DNA from: Nitrospirales bacterium
Lineage (GTDB): Bacteria > Nitrospirota > Thermodesulfovibrionia > Thermodesulfovibrionales > Dissulfurispiraceae
Reading direction: 5' to 3'
NCBI GenBank assembly: GCA_020846375.1
Contig: JADLDZ010000375.1
Coordinates: forward strand, 1-5,954
DNA: 5,954 bases
Positions 1 through 5,559 of the stretch are shown here, one piece after another. Position 1 is the stretch's first letter. The number at the start of each line of letters is the position of its first letter. The notes beneath the pieces are model-generated. The model made no database searches, was not told the DNA's origin, and saw only the letters and a list, made by a program, of their open reading frames with translations. A program made the translations under genes and the position numbers.

Positions 1-140
1 ATCTGGTAACAAAGGGCGGCTTCGACAATGCCCGCTTCACCACTGTCGGGCATGGCAAAACAAAGCCGGTTGCCACCAACAAGACAAAAGAGGGGAGATT
101 CGAGAACAGGAGGGTCGAAATTTCGGCACTCTCCGAGTAA
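1..140 (+). CDS. OmpA-family protein, C-terminal end (partial)
   Basis: This is the 3' end of a gene that begins before the window. Reading from base 3, 45 codons are open up to the TAA stop at 138-140. The peptide contains GFDNARFTTVGHGKTKPVA followed by N-x4-GR-x2-NRRVEI, which is the characteristic ending of the OmpA C-terminal (OmpA/MotB-like) peptidoglycan-binding domain. In that family the domain sits in the periplasm and holds diaminopimelate-containing peptidoglycan; the Asp and Arg that make the contact would lie upstream, outside the window. The upstream half could be a beta-barrel, a lipoprotein (Pal-like) or a soluble periplasmic region, and this cannot be told from here. The gene is convergent with the DUF748 gene, 46 bp between stop codons. 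There is no start codon in view and the reading is short, but the motif is clear. Confidence 0.85.
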   Translation, partial: LVTKGGFDNARFTTVGHGKTKPVATNKTKEGRFENRRVEISALSE

Positions 141-151
141 TAATCGCTTTC

Positions 152-179
152 AGGGGAGGAGAGGAAACCCTCCTCCCCT
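152..179. terminator. Hairpin between convergent genes, probable bidirectional terminator
   Basis: Two perfect 10-bp arms (AGGGGAGGAG at 152-161 and CTCCTCCCCT at 170-179) enclose 8 bases. The stem can extend by two more G-C pairs (163-164 with 168-169) closing an AAA loop, with A162 bulged. It lies 12 nt after the stop of the OmpA-family gene and 8 nt after the stop of the DUF748 gene, exactly where a shared transcription end is expected. Neither side has a strong U-run (only ATTATT-like sequence), so it is not a textbook intrinsic terminator. It may instead act as a transcript-end stabiliser or assist another termination mechanism. Confidence 0.55.
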
Positions 180-186
180 CTCAGGA

Positions 187-3100
187 TTATTTCAGGGTAA
201 AGTCAACACGGCTGTCCTTCATCGTTTCCTTGTTCTCCGGCTGTAATGACCTGGGGGTGATGAGAAATATCCTCTTCTGTTCGATCTTTTCCGATTTGAG
301 CAGATAGTCTTTCACCCGCAATGCCCTTTCCGCAGCAAGCTGCCGCAGGTCTTCATCCTTGATTTCGATATGGGCAAGCATCAGCTTTTCCATTTCGGGT
401 ATGGGCAGATCCTTTACCATGCCGATAAAATTACGGGGCTTCGGGAACTTCTCTTCCCGGTATGCCCTTTTTAGATAAAGCGGACGTTCAGTGGGCTCTA
501 TCGCTATATCGTCCACAGGAAGCGGAGCACTGCCTTTCCTGACCATTTCTTTCAGTTTCTGCGCTTTCAGTTTTTTATTGAACAAATAATGCCGTAACCC
601 TTCCCGGTCCTTTTCAGTGTCAACATACCCTCCGATTTCCAGGTTCAATGCAGGCCGCTCCGAGAGAGCCTTTACGAGAATATCGAGCTTCTTTGCCCCT
701 GCTTCCGCAATGCCCGCGCTTCCGTAGTCGAACTCAAGCGCACTCAACTCTTCACCGCCCCCGAACAGTGCGCCAAGGAGCGAAAAAGGGGAGGTCGCCG
801 CCTTTACAAGAAGATTCGTCAGCATCTTGAGGATAATTCTACCGATCTTGAACTCCGGGTCGTCGATCTGTCCGGTAACAGGAAGGTCCAGGGAAATCTC
901 CCCCTTCCTGTTTTTGAGCAGGGCGATGGCGAGCTTCACCGGCAGCTTCGTCGCCTCGGCGCTCTCCACCCTCTCACCGAACGTCAATTGATCGAGAAAG
1001 ATATTGTTCCGCGACTCCAGCTTCTTCTTCACGATAAGGTATTGCAAGCTGAAGGCAAGCTTTCCCTTTTGGATGGTGTAGCCCAGATGTCTGCCGGAGT
1101 AAGGCGTCACGGTACTCAGATCCATGTCCCTGAAATCGGCCTTCAGATCGACAAACAGATCTTCCCGAAGGGGATTGATCCTGCCGCTGATCTGGAGCGG
1201 CGCATAATTCTCGAGCTTGCCCCTCAGGTCCACGTCAGCAAACGTGTCGTCCGCTGAAGAAAGTCCCGACACCCGGCCGCCGATCTCCGTCATGGTTGCA
1301 GCGTAGCCGGGCTTCACGTAGCGGTCGGAAAAATGCAAGGCACCTCCCTGGAGCGTCACCTTGTTCAGGAATACCACGCTCTTCCGGGAAACCGTACCCG
1401 GCTTTCCGCTTTCCCTGCGTTCCGCCGGCTCCGGGACGGGAGCAACCTGCGGCACCTCTTCCTTCCTCAGAACTTCCTGCAGATTAAGGGTGCCGTCCGG
1501 GTTGATGACAATGCGTGAATAAAAGTCGGAGAGCGCTGTCTCGTTTATCTTTATAGAAGTGAAGGGATAGCTCACCTCCATCTTGTCGAAGTGCAGGGTA
1601 TCCCATTTCAGGAAGTCGTCGGCGTTGATCGTATCGACGGAAGCAAAGTTCGACACCATCGCTTCACCGGAGTAAGTAACCTTCACTCCCTCTTTTTCGG
1701 CATAGGAGGCGGACAGCCTGCCTCCAGCCGAGAAGTTCCCTTCGGTGATATACAGGTTAGCCCTTTCGGCCACATAAGGCTGAAGCGGGGTAATGTCGAT
1801 TCCCTTTGCGGCAAGCTTCAGGGAAGCGGACAACGGGTCCATACCCACTGTTCCCGAAGCCGAAAAAGAGCCCTTCTTGCCCACCCTGCAGGAAATGGAC
1901 GCCCTGCCTCGGGAGCCTCTCCTGTTGGAAATCGCTTTCCCCCGTATCCTGATCTGCCTGGCAGAGAGAGTGACAGGGTCGGCGGGAACAAGGTCTTCCG
2001 CATCGAGGGTATACCCATCAACGGTGATGTCTCTTATGGTATAGAGCCATGCCCGTGCGGGCTCTCTTCGGGTGCCTTCCGGTGAAGCCGCGGTTGGCTG
2101 CGGGGAAGGGGGCACAAGAGTTTGCACATTCAGCACTCCGTCTTTGAGTCGCTTAACGGCAACGCGTCCTTTCTGTGATGAACAGCCTCCCACGATCAGT
2201 TCCCGTTTCCCAAAATCGATCCCGGTCTCCCTTACAGACACCGAAGGAATACTGAGGAAATACTCCTGCTCACCCCGCTTCCGCACCTTGAGGGAACGGA
2301 CAGTCGCCGTCAGCCCTGAAAGTCGCAGGTCGTGGTCGTCTCCTTTCTTTGCCGCAAAGAATGCAGTCGAGAGACCGGCGTCGCCCTCCACGATATCGAA
2401 GGAAACGCGATCGCGATAATAAGGAGCATACTTATTGAGCCCGACCTGCATGACTTCAAGGTTCCCCTGCACAACAACGGGATTCACGGAGAATGTACCC
2501 GAGAGCTTCGCCGTCTCTTTTGTATCACTCTGAAACGAAGCGGAAAGGGCGGCCGTTTTCTCCTTATTATTGCTGAAGTGATCCAGAGAGACCTCAATAT
2601 GCTCCAGGGTCGTTTTGAAAGGCGTATCCATCGACAGGTCAGAGAGAGCGATTTTCCCCCTGATGAGACGTACCTGGTCGATGTCCAGGATAAAGGGTGT
2701 CTCCTCCGGAGGAGAGTGCCGGGCCATTGCAGCGCGTTCGCCCGTGCTTTCCTCCGGGAGGATCCGCCGGATATTCAGTTTTCCCGTCTTTTCACGGATA
2801 AGAATAGCTTCAGGGGACCTGACAACGACTTTTGATAAATGCAGTTTTTTCGCTATCAGGTCTGAGGAGCCGATGCCCAGAGACACCAGCGGGACATATA
2901 AAAGAGAACTTCCGCGGAGATCAGTGATGCGGAATTCTCTGCCACCGAGTTCTCCGTGGAGCGAGAGTGCGGGTGCTTTGTCCTTCTGCTGAATGAAGCT
3001 GATGCCGATGTTCACATCGAGGAGTCCTGAAGGCACTTTGAATTTCAGCGGCACCGGACTGTACGCGAGATAGGAAGGGATGCTGATGCCACCTGCCTTG

Positions 3101-3807
3101 AGAGTCAGCGTCGTTTCATGGGAACCGGCAAAGGGCTTCGTCTTCCCCTTCAACGAAAATGCAGTTCCGTTTACTATCGCTTCGAGACGGGGTTCCACAT
3201 ACCTTTCCACATAATAGGGAAGGTTCGAGATGAAGGGGATGTCTACCGTAAGGCCCCTCACAGTATGTGTCGTCTTTTTCGGGCCGTCCCTGAAATCGAT
3301 GCTCCCCGAAAGCAACGAGATGTTGTTCAACGAAAAGCGGAAAGGTCTCTGTGCCGGGGAGCGCGCGCCCTCTTTTCCCGGAGATAGGAGATCCGAAAAA
3401 TTGTATGTCCCGTCATCGCTGCGCGAAATATGGACATAGGGCTTTACCAGCCTCACCTCCCGGATGATCGGTCCTCCTTTCAGCAGCGAAAGGGACTGCA
3501 GATTGAGAAAAAATTCATCGCAGGAGAAAAAGATCTCCTCTCCCGTCCGCTCTCTGACAACAATTCCCCTGATGCTGAAGGAAAGCGTGAAGGGGTTGAA
3601 CGCGATCGCACGAATGGAAACCTGGCGATGGAGTTGCGCCGAGAGTTTCCCGGTCAGGATGGATTTGAGTACCGGGGGGAGCAGAAAAAAGCCGATGAGG
3701 GCGAAAAGCACCAGGGCGCTGCATGCGATCGCCAGCGTCCTCTTTCGAAAGATACCCAAACGGGGACCCTTTCCCCGAAAGTCATAAAAGATTTTCTTAG
3801 CCCCCAA
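187..3807 (-). CDS. DUF748 / AsmA-like inner-membrane-anchored periplasmic protein
   Basis: The product has 1206 residues. After a basic N-terminus comes one membrane helix (about residues 25-46), then a huge beta-rich, periplasm-facing body, as in the AsmA-like superfamily that includes DUF748. Large members (YhdP, TamB) are similar in size and are known or proposed to form a groove carrying phospholipid between the membranes; that role here is inferred. The body shows four related units of about 215 residues with Pro/charged linkers near 142-155, 351-370, 566-586 and 781-808. LPVTGQIDDPEF (975-986) is a typical DUF748/AsmA-like C-terminal signature. The tail (about 1021-1206) has two stretches recalling OmpA-like folds: ALEFDYGSAGIAEAGAKKLD and AAERALRVKDYLL ending SRVDFTL. 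The start is a TTG at 3805-3807, supported by an upstream AGGA and by the absence of any ATG before the membrane helix. It overlaps the DUF4197 gene by 11 nt. The family call is firm; the exact substrate is unknown. Confidence 0.88.
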   Translation of the reverse strand: MGAKKIFYDFRGKGPRLGIFRKRTLAIACSALVLFALIGFFLLPPVLKSILTGKLSAQLHRQVSIRAIAFNPFTLSFSIRGIVVRERTGEEIFFSCDEFFLNLQSLSLLKGGPIIREVRLVKPYVHISRSDDGTYNFSDLLSPGKEGARSPAQRPFRFSLNNISLLSGSIDFRDGPKKTTHTVRGLTVDIPFISNLPYYVERYVEPRLEAIVNGTAFSLKGKTKPFAGSHETTLTLKAGGISIPSYLAYSPVPLKFKVPSGLLDVNIGISFIQQKDKAPALSLHGELGGREFRITDLRGSSLLYVPLVSLGIGSSDLIAKKLHLSKVVVRSPEAILIREKTGKLNIRRILPEESTGERAAMARHSPPEETPFILDIDQVRLIRGKIALSDLSMDTPFKTTLEHIEVSLDHFSNNKEKTAALSASFQSDTKETAKLSGTFSVNPVVVQGNLEVMQVGLNKYAPYYRDRVSFDIVEGDAGLSTAFFAAKKGDDHDLRLSGLTATVRSLKVRKRGEQEYFLSIPSVSVRETGIDFGKRELIVGGCSSQKGRVAVKRLKDGVLNVQTLVPPSPQPTAASPEGTRREPARAWLYTIRDITVDGYTLDAEDLVPADPVTLSARQIRIRGKAISNRRGSRGRASISCRVGKKGSFSASGTVGMDPLSASLKLAAKGIDITPLQPYVAERANLYITEGNFSAGGRLSASYAEKEGVKVTYSGEAMVSNFASVDTINADDFLKWDTLHFDKMEVSYPFTSIKINETALSDFYSRIVINPDGTLNLQEVLRKEEVPQVAPVPEPAERRESGKPGTVSRKSVVFLNKVTLQGGALHFSDRYVKPGYAATMTEIGGRVSGLSSADDTFADVDLRGKLENYAPLQISGRINPLREDLFVDLKADFRDMDLSTVTPYSGRHLGYTIQKGKLAFSLQYLIVKKKLESRNNIFLDQLTFGERVESAEATKLPVKLAIALLKNRKGEISLDLPVTGQIDDPEFKIGRIILKMLTNLLVKAATSPFSLLGALFGGGEELSALEFDYGSAGIAEAGAKKLDILVKALSERPALNLEIGGYVDTEKDREGLRHYLFNKKLKAQKLKEMVRKGSAPLPVDDIAIEPTERPLYLKRAYREEKFPKPRNFIGMVKDLPIPEMEKLMLAHIEIKDEDLRQLAAERALRVKDYLLKSEKIEQKRIFLITPRSLQPENKETMKDSRVDFTLK
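1033..3474 (-). repeat. Four-fold internal protein repeat (about 215 residues per unit) in the DUF748 protein
   Basis: Three landmarks recur in the same order four times within residues 112-925. The first is a strand-turn ending in G-x-(L/Y)-N: DGTYN with G133, GKLN with G342, GVLN with G557, GTLN with G772. The second is a hydrophobic strand with G-x5-(D/E): G168-D174, G384-D390, G598-E604, G822-D828. The third is a Tyr followed 12-15 residues later by Gly: Y246/G261, Y460/G475, Y678/G690, Y903/G915. The steps between equivalent positions are 209-225 residues. The units are divergent, so the repeat is visible in the protein but not obvious in DNA. Confidence 0.7.
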
Positions 3808-4549
3808 AGACTTTCCTGAGCAGGTCGGTCACCCGCGCCGCCGGGTCGGTGCGTATCCTCTTCTCCTCCTCACCTACCATGTAGAACAGACCGTCCAGGG
3901 CCTTCTGCGTCACATAGTGGTCAAGATCCAGTGATGGCGGTTCCACAAAGGGAAGAGACTTGGAGCGGCTCACCATTTTCTTATATGACCGGGCCAGGCC
4001 AACCTCGTCCATGCTTTCAGTCACAATAGGCTTGAAAGCCTCATAGAGGTCCTCGCTCATGTTTTTTCTGAAGAAATCAGTTGCTGCAGTGTCGCCGCCC
4101 TGAAGGATCCCCCGGGCGTCATCAAGAGTCATCCGCGTGATTCCTTTTATGAAAATCTCTTTTGCGTGGGGAGCGGCTTTTTCAGCAGCCCGGTTCATGC
4201 CGAGCACGACCTCATCCACTTCGTCCTGTAATCCGTATCTGCCCATGAGAGATGCAAGCCTGTTGAGTTTATCCGGGAGAAGAATTCTGATGGCCTCATT
4301 GCCGAAATAGCCATCCTCTTTCGAAACGCTCGCGACCGCCTTCTCGACCCCCACCGACAGGGCCTCTTTCAGACCCGATACGATGGTGCTTTCTTCCTGC
4401 GGCATGTCTCGTGGCGGCGCATCCTGGCGTGCCGCAGGCGCAATGCCTATGGAGCGCAATGCGTCATCGAGCAATCCGGCGTGGGAAGGAGTTGCCGGCA
4501 TGAACGCGAAGAGAAAGGAAAAAACACCTGCAAAAAAGAGCATTCTCAC
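3797..4549 (-). CDS. DUF4197 family exported protein
   Basis: The product has 250 residues. The N-terminus is a classic signal peptide: a short basic start, a hydrophobic core (about residues 3-17) and PSHA before GLLDD, giving likely signal peptidase I cleavage after Ala24. The mature protein matches the DUF4197 pattern: a GLKEALSVGVEKAV helix (59-72) then a DGYFGN stretch and LLPDKL (90-95), MNRAAEKAAPHAKEIF (118-133), MTLDDARGILQGGDTAATDFF (140-160 region), and a closing HYVTQKALDGLF (211-222), EEEKRIRTDPAAR and KVFGG. The function of DUF4197 is not established; it is alpha-helical and expected in the periplasm. It is the second gene of the operon, 18 nt after mscL, and overlaps the DUF748 start by 11 nt. 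Its stable place between two envelope genes suggests an envelope role, which is inference. The start is GTG at 4547-4549; an ATG two codons later is possible. Confidence 0.9.
   Translation of the reverse strand: MRMLFFAGVFSFLFAFMPATPSHAGLLDDALRSIGIAPAARQDAPPRDMPQEESTIVSGLKEALSVGVEKAVASVSKEDGYFGNEAIRILLPDKLNRLASLMGRYGLQDEVDEVVLGMNRAAEKAAPHAKEIFIKGITRMTLDDARGILQGGDTAATDFFRKNMSEDLYEAFKPIVTESMDEVGLARSYKKMVSRSKSLPFVEPPSLDLDHYVTQKALDGLFYMVGEEEKRIRTDPAARVTDLLRKVFGG
3814..3817 (-). promoter_or_regulatory. Ribosome binding site supporting a TTG start for the DUF748 gene
   Basis: Read on the minus strand, AGGA (within CAGGAAAG) lies 6 nt before the TTG at 3807. It sits inside the end of the DUF4197 coding region, so translation of the two genes is probably coupled. 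No ATG or GTG occurs between here and the membrane helix; another TTG at codon 17 is a less likely alternative. Confidence 0.55.
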
Positions 4550-4556
4550 TTCTGTT

Positions 4557-4563
4557 CCTCCTT
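4557..4563 (-). promoter_or_regulatory. Strong ribosome binding site choosing the GTG start of the DUF4197 gene
   Basis: On the minus strand AAGGAGG sits in the 18-nt gap after the mscL stop. GGAGG is 7 nt from the GTG at 4549 and 13 nt from the ATG at 4543, so spacing favours GTG. Confidence 0.7.
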
Positions 4564-4567
4564 GGTT

Positions 4568-5017
4568 TTACTTTATTTCCGAAGTACAATACGCACAGCG
4601 GACCGCCTTCGCAGGAATAACGGACAGGCAATAAGGGCACTCACTGGTGGGCGGCGCTGCCGGGGGCGTTTGCTCCTGCCGCCGCAGGCTGTTGATGGTG
4701 CGGACAAGAAGAAAAACGACAAAAACAACAATGAGAAAGCTGATGACCGCATTGAAAAAGACCCCGTAGTTGAGTGTGACGGCCCCGGCTGCTTTTGCCT
4801 CGGTAAGGGAGCCAAAGGGGCCGGCAGTCTTTCCTTCCCTGAGCAGAAGAAAGAAATTCTGGAAATCGACACTGCCCAGGAGGAGTCCTATCGGTGGCAT
4901 GAGGATATCGTTCACGAAGGAATTGACGATGGTGATGAAAGCCGCCCCGATGATAATACCTACCGCCATATCGACCACACTTCCTTTCACAGCGAACTCT
5001 CTGAATTCCTTGAACAT
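4568..5017 (-). CDS. mscL: Large-conductance mechanosensitive channel MscL with C-terminal zinc ribbon
   Basis: The product has 149 residues. [20 protein letters not shown] (1-20) followed by IIIGAAF is the N-terminal helix and pore-lining TM1 of MscL, aligning with E. coli MscL at an offset of two (its G22 corresponds to G20). [13 protein letters not shown] (36-48) marks the end of TM1, [20 protein letters not shown] (83-102) is TM2, and the periplasmic loop between them is somewhat longer than in E. coli. MscL forms a pentameric inner-membrane pore that opens under membrane tension to release solutes on osmotic downshock. After TM2 the usual cytoplasmic helical bundle is replaced by a Pro/Ala linker and a zinc ribbon, CPYC (127-130) and CAYC (141-144), CxxC-x10-CxxC. 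The start at 5017 is chosen over an ATG 36 codons upstream because it has a strong ribosome site and matches the conserved MscL N-terminus, and because the longer form would run past the promoter's expected start site. First gene of the operon. Confidence 0.96.
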   Translation of the reverse strand: MFKEFREFAVKGSVVDMAVGIIIGAAFITIVNSFVNDILMPPIGLLLGSVDFQNFFLLLREGKTAGPFGSLTEAKAAGAVTLNYGVFFNAVISFLIVVFVVFLLVRTINSLRRQEQTPPAAPPTSECPYCLSVIPAKAVRCAYCTSEIK

Positions 5018-5022
5018 GAGAG

Positions 5023-5032
5023 CCTCCCCTCC
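5023..5032 (-). promoter_or_regulatory. mscL: Ribosome binding site deciding the mscL start
   Basis: On the minus strand GGAGGGGAGG contains two overlapping Shine-Dalgarno-like GGAGG cores; the nearer ends 5 nt before the ATG at 5017. The longer in-frame ATG at 5125 has nothing comparable. Confidence 0.75.
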
Positions 5033-5115
5033 AGGTGATAGGTAACTTTCCGGTCCGCTCCGCTGCGGTGCGTTGCCCTTCCTGTCTGCTGCTCCCGCTT
5101 TTTGTTGACAAATCA

Positions 5116-5144
5116 AGAATATCACAAGACCGAAGCACAGTCAA
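5116..5144 (-). promoter_or_regulatory. Promoter of the mscL-DUF4197-DUF748 operon (sigma-70 type, extended -10)
   Basis: On the minus strand TTGACT (5144-5139, five of six to the -35 consensus) is followed after exactly 17 nt by TATTCT (5121-5116, four of six). A TGA directly before the -10 supplies the TGN extended -10 element. Transcription would begin near 5109, giving a leader of about 92 nt before mscL. No other good promoter lies between here and mscL, and the downstream gaps are too small for separate promoters. Confidence 0.65.
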
Positions 5145-5148
5145 TCGC

Positions 5149-5159
5149 AGGGGTCCCCT
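5149..5159. repeat. Short inverted repeat between divergent promoters
   Basis: AGGGG-T-CCCCT is a perfect 5-bp inverted repeat around a single base. It begins 4 bp beyond the -35 of the mscL promoter and ends 24 bp before the -35 of the rubredoxin-like gene promoter. It could be a small operator, but it is short and stands alone, so chance is possible. Confidence 0.3.
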
Positions 5160-5183
5160 CATTGTTGTGGAGCCACTCCCCGC

Positions 5184-5214
5184 TTGACATTGCGCCCACA
5201 GGGGGGTTTATATA
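5184..5214 (+). promoter_or_regulatory. Promoter of the rubredoxin-like gene
   Basis: A perfect TTGACA (-35) lies at 5184-5189. An AT-rich block at 5207-5214 supplies the -10: TTTATA after a 17-nt spacer, or the closer-to-consensus TATATA (5209-5214) after 19 nt. The spacer includes a run of six G. Transcription would start near 5219-5221, about 48 nt before the start codon. The promoter is divergent from that of mscL, with the two -35 elements 39 bp apart. Confidence 0.65.
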
Positions 5215-5256
5215 GGAGGAGACAGCAGCGTACAGTTGAATGAGCTTCTGTCGAAT

Positions 5257-5262
5257 GGAGGG
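5257..5262 (+). promoter_or_regulatory. Ribosome binding site deciding the rubredoxin-like gene start
   Basis: GGAGGG lies 4 nt before the ATG at 5267, a slightly short but workable spacing. An in-frame ATG nine codons upstream (5240) has no ribosome site and would add residues that do not fit the domain, so it is rejected. Confidence 0.7.
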
Positions 5263-5266
5263 AAAA

Positions 5267-5455
5267 ATGACAACCTGGAAATGCAACAACTGCGGGAATA
5301 CGGTACACGCGGACACCCCCCCGGATACCTGCCCGGCATGTAAAGAGAAATGCGAGTACGTGGACGTTACCTGTTATATCCCCGAATGCGGGGGGACGGA
5401 ATCGGGAAATGTCAACACCAAGGTATTCAAGGAGAGCTACAAATCCGGTGAGTGA
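5267..5455 (+). CDS. Small rubredoxin-like iron (or zinc) protein
   Basis: The product has 62 residues. WKCNNCGNTV (4-13) and CPAC (22-25) give CxxC-x12-CxxC, the four-cysteine metal site of the rubredoxin-like domain that also ends rubrerythrins; a single Fe(Cys)4 redox centre is the expected use. Three more cysteines follow (C29, C36, C41, the last in PECGG), which plain rubredoxins lack; they could hold a second metal or form another redox group. The C-terminus (about 46-62) is polar and lacks cysteine. No signal peptide is present, so the protein is cytoplasmic. It has its own promoter and is followed 104 bp later by a probable ferritin-like gene, which suggests an electron-transfer partner for iron or peroxide chemistry (inference). 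A structural zinc ribbon is the main alternative. Confidence 0.8.
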   Translation: MTTWKCNNCGNTVHADTPPDTCPACKEKCEYVDVTCYIPECGGTESGNVNTKVFKESYKSGE

Positions 5456-5521
5456 TTCCTGTCCCTCTCCGGCATACCGCTCTCTTCTTCGCGCTGGTCG
5501 CTTTTTCCGTGTATCACGCTG

Positions 5522-5530
5522 TGTTATAAT
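5522..5530 (+). promoter_or_regulatory. Extended -10 promoter of the ferritin-like gene
   Basis: TGTTATAAT is a perfect extended -10 (TGN plus the consensus TATAAT at 5525-5530). The -35 region at the right distance (5502-5507, TTTTTC) is poor, as is common with extended -10 promoters. Transcription would start near 5537, only about 23 nt before the ATG, so the gene probably has its own transcript. The rest of the 104-bp gap after the rubredoxin-like gene shows no convincing terminator. Confidence 0.6.
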
Positions 5531-5559
5531 CCAGTAACTTACCGAAAAGGAGGAGCATC

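Noticed and set aside
28..246. 72-codon open frame on the plus strand at the left end
   Set aside because: It lies out of frame over the OmpA-family C-terminus and runs through the hairpin into the DUF748 gene; no domain pattern and no ribosome site.
1591..2085. 164-codon plus-strand open frame within the DUF748 gene
   Set aside because: Antisense shadow of a well-supported coding region; composition typical of a shadow, with no recognisable motif.
2332..2835. 167-codon plus-strand open frame within the DUF748 gene
   Set aside because: Antisense to the conserved module region of the DUF748 protein; no ribosome site or family pattern.
4481..5038. 185-codon plus-strand open frame opposite mscL
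   Set aside because: Antisense to the unmistakable MscL coding sequence; highly charged shadow peptide with no domain.
5055..5068. CCGC/GCGG inverted repeat in the mscL leader as a possible riboswitch or attenuator
   Set aside because: The stem is only four pairs, there is no U-run and no recognisable aptamer, so the leader of about 92 nt gives too little support.
5018..5125. 36-codon N-terminal extension of MscL from the ATG at 5125
   Set aside because: The MscL family begins at MFKEFRE, a strong ribosome site precedes that ATG, and the predicted transcription start (near 5109) is downstream of 5125.
5122..5316. 64-codon minus-strand open frame across the divergent promoter region
   Set aside because: It overlaps the start of the rubredoxin-like gene and both promoters, and has no ribosome site or motif.
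5480..5508. Possible terminator before the T-run at 5502-5506 after the rubredoxin-like gene
   Set aside because: Only a three-base-pair stem can be formed before the T-run, too weak to call.
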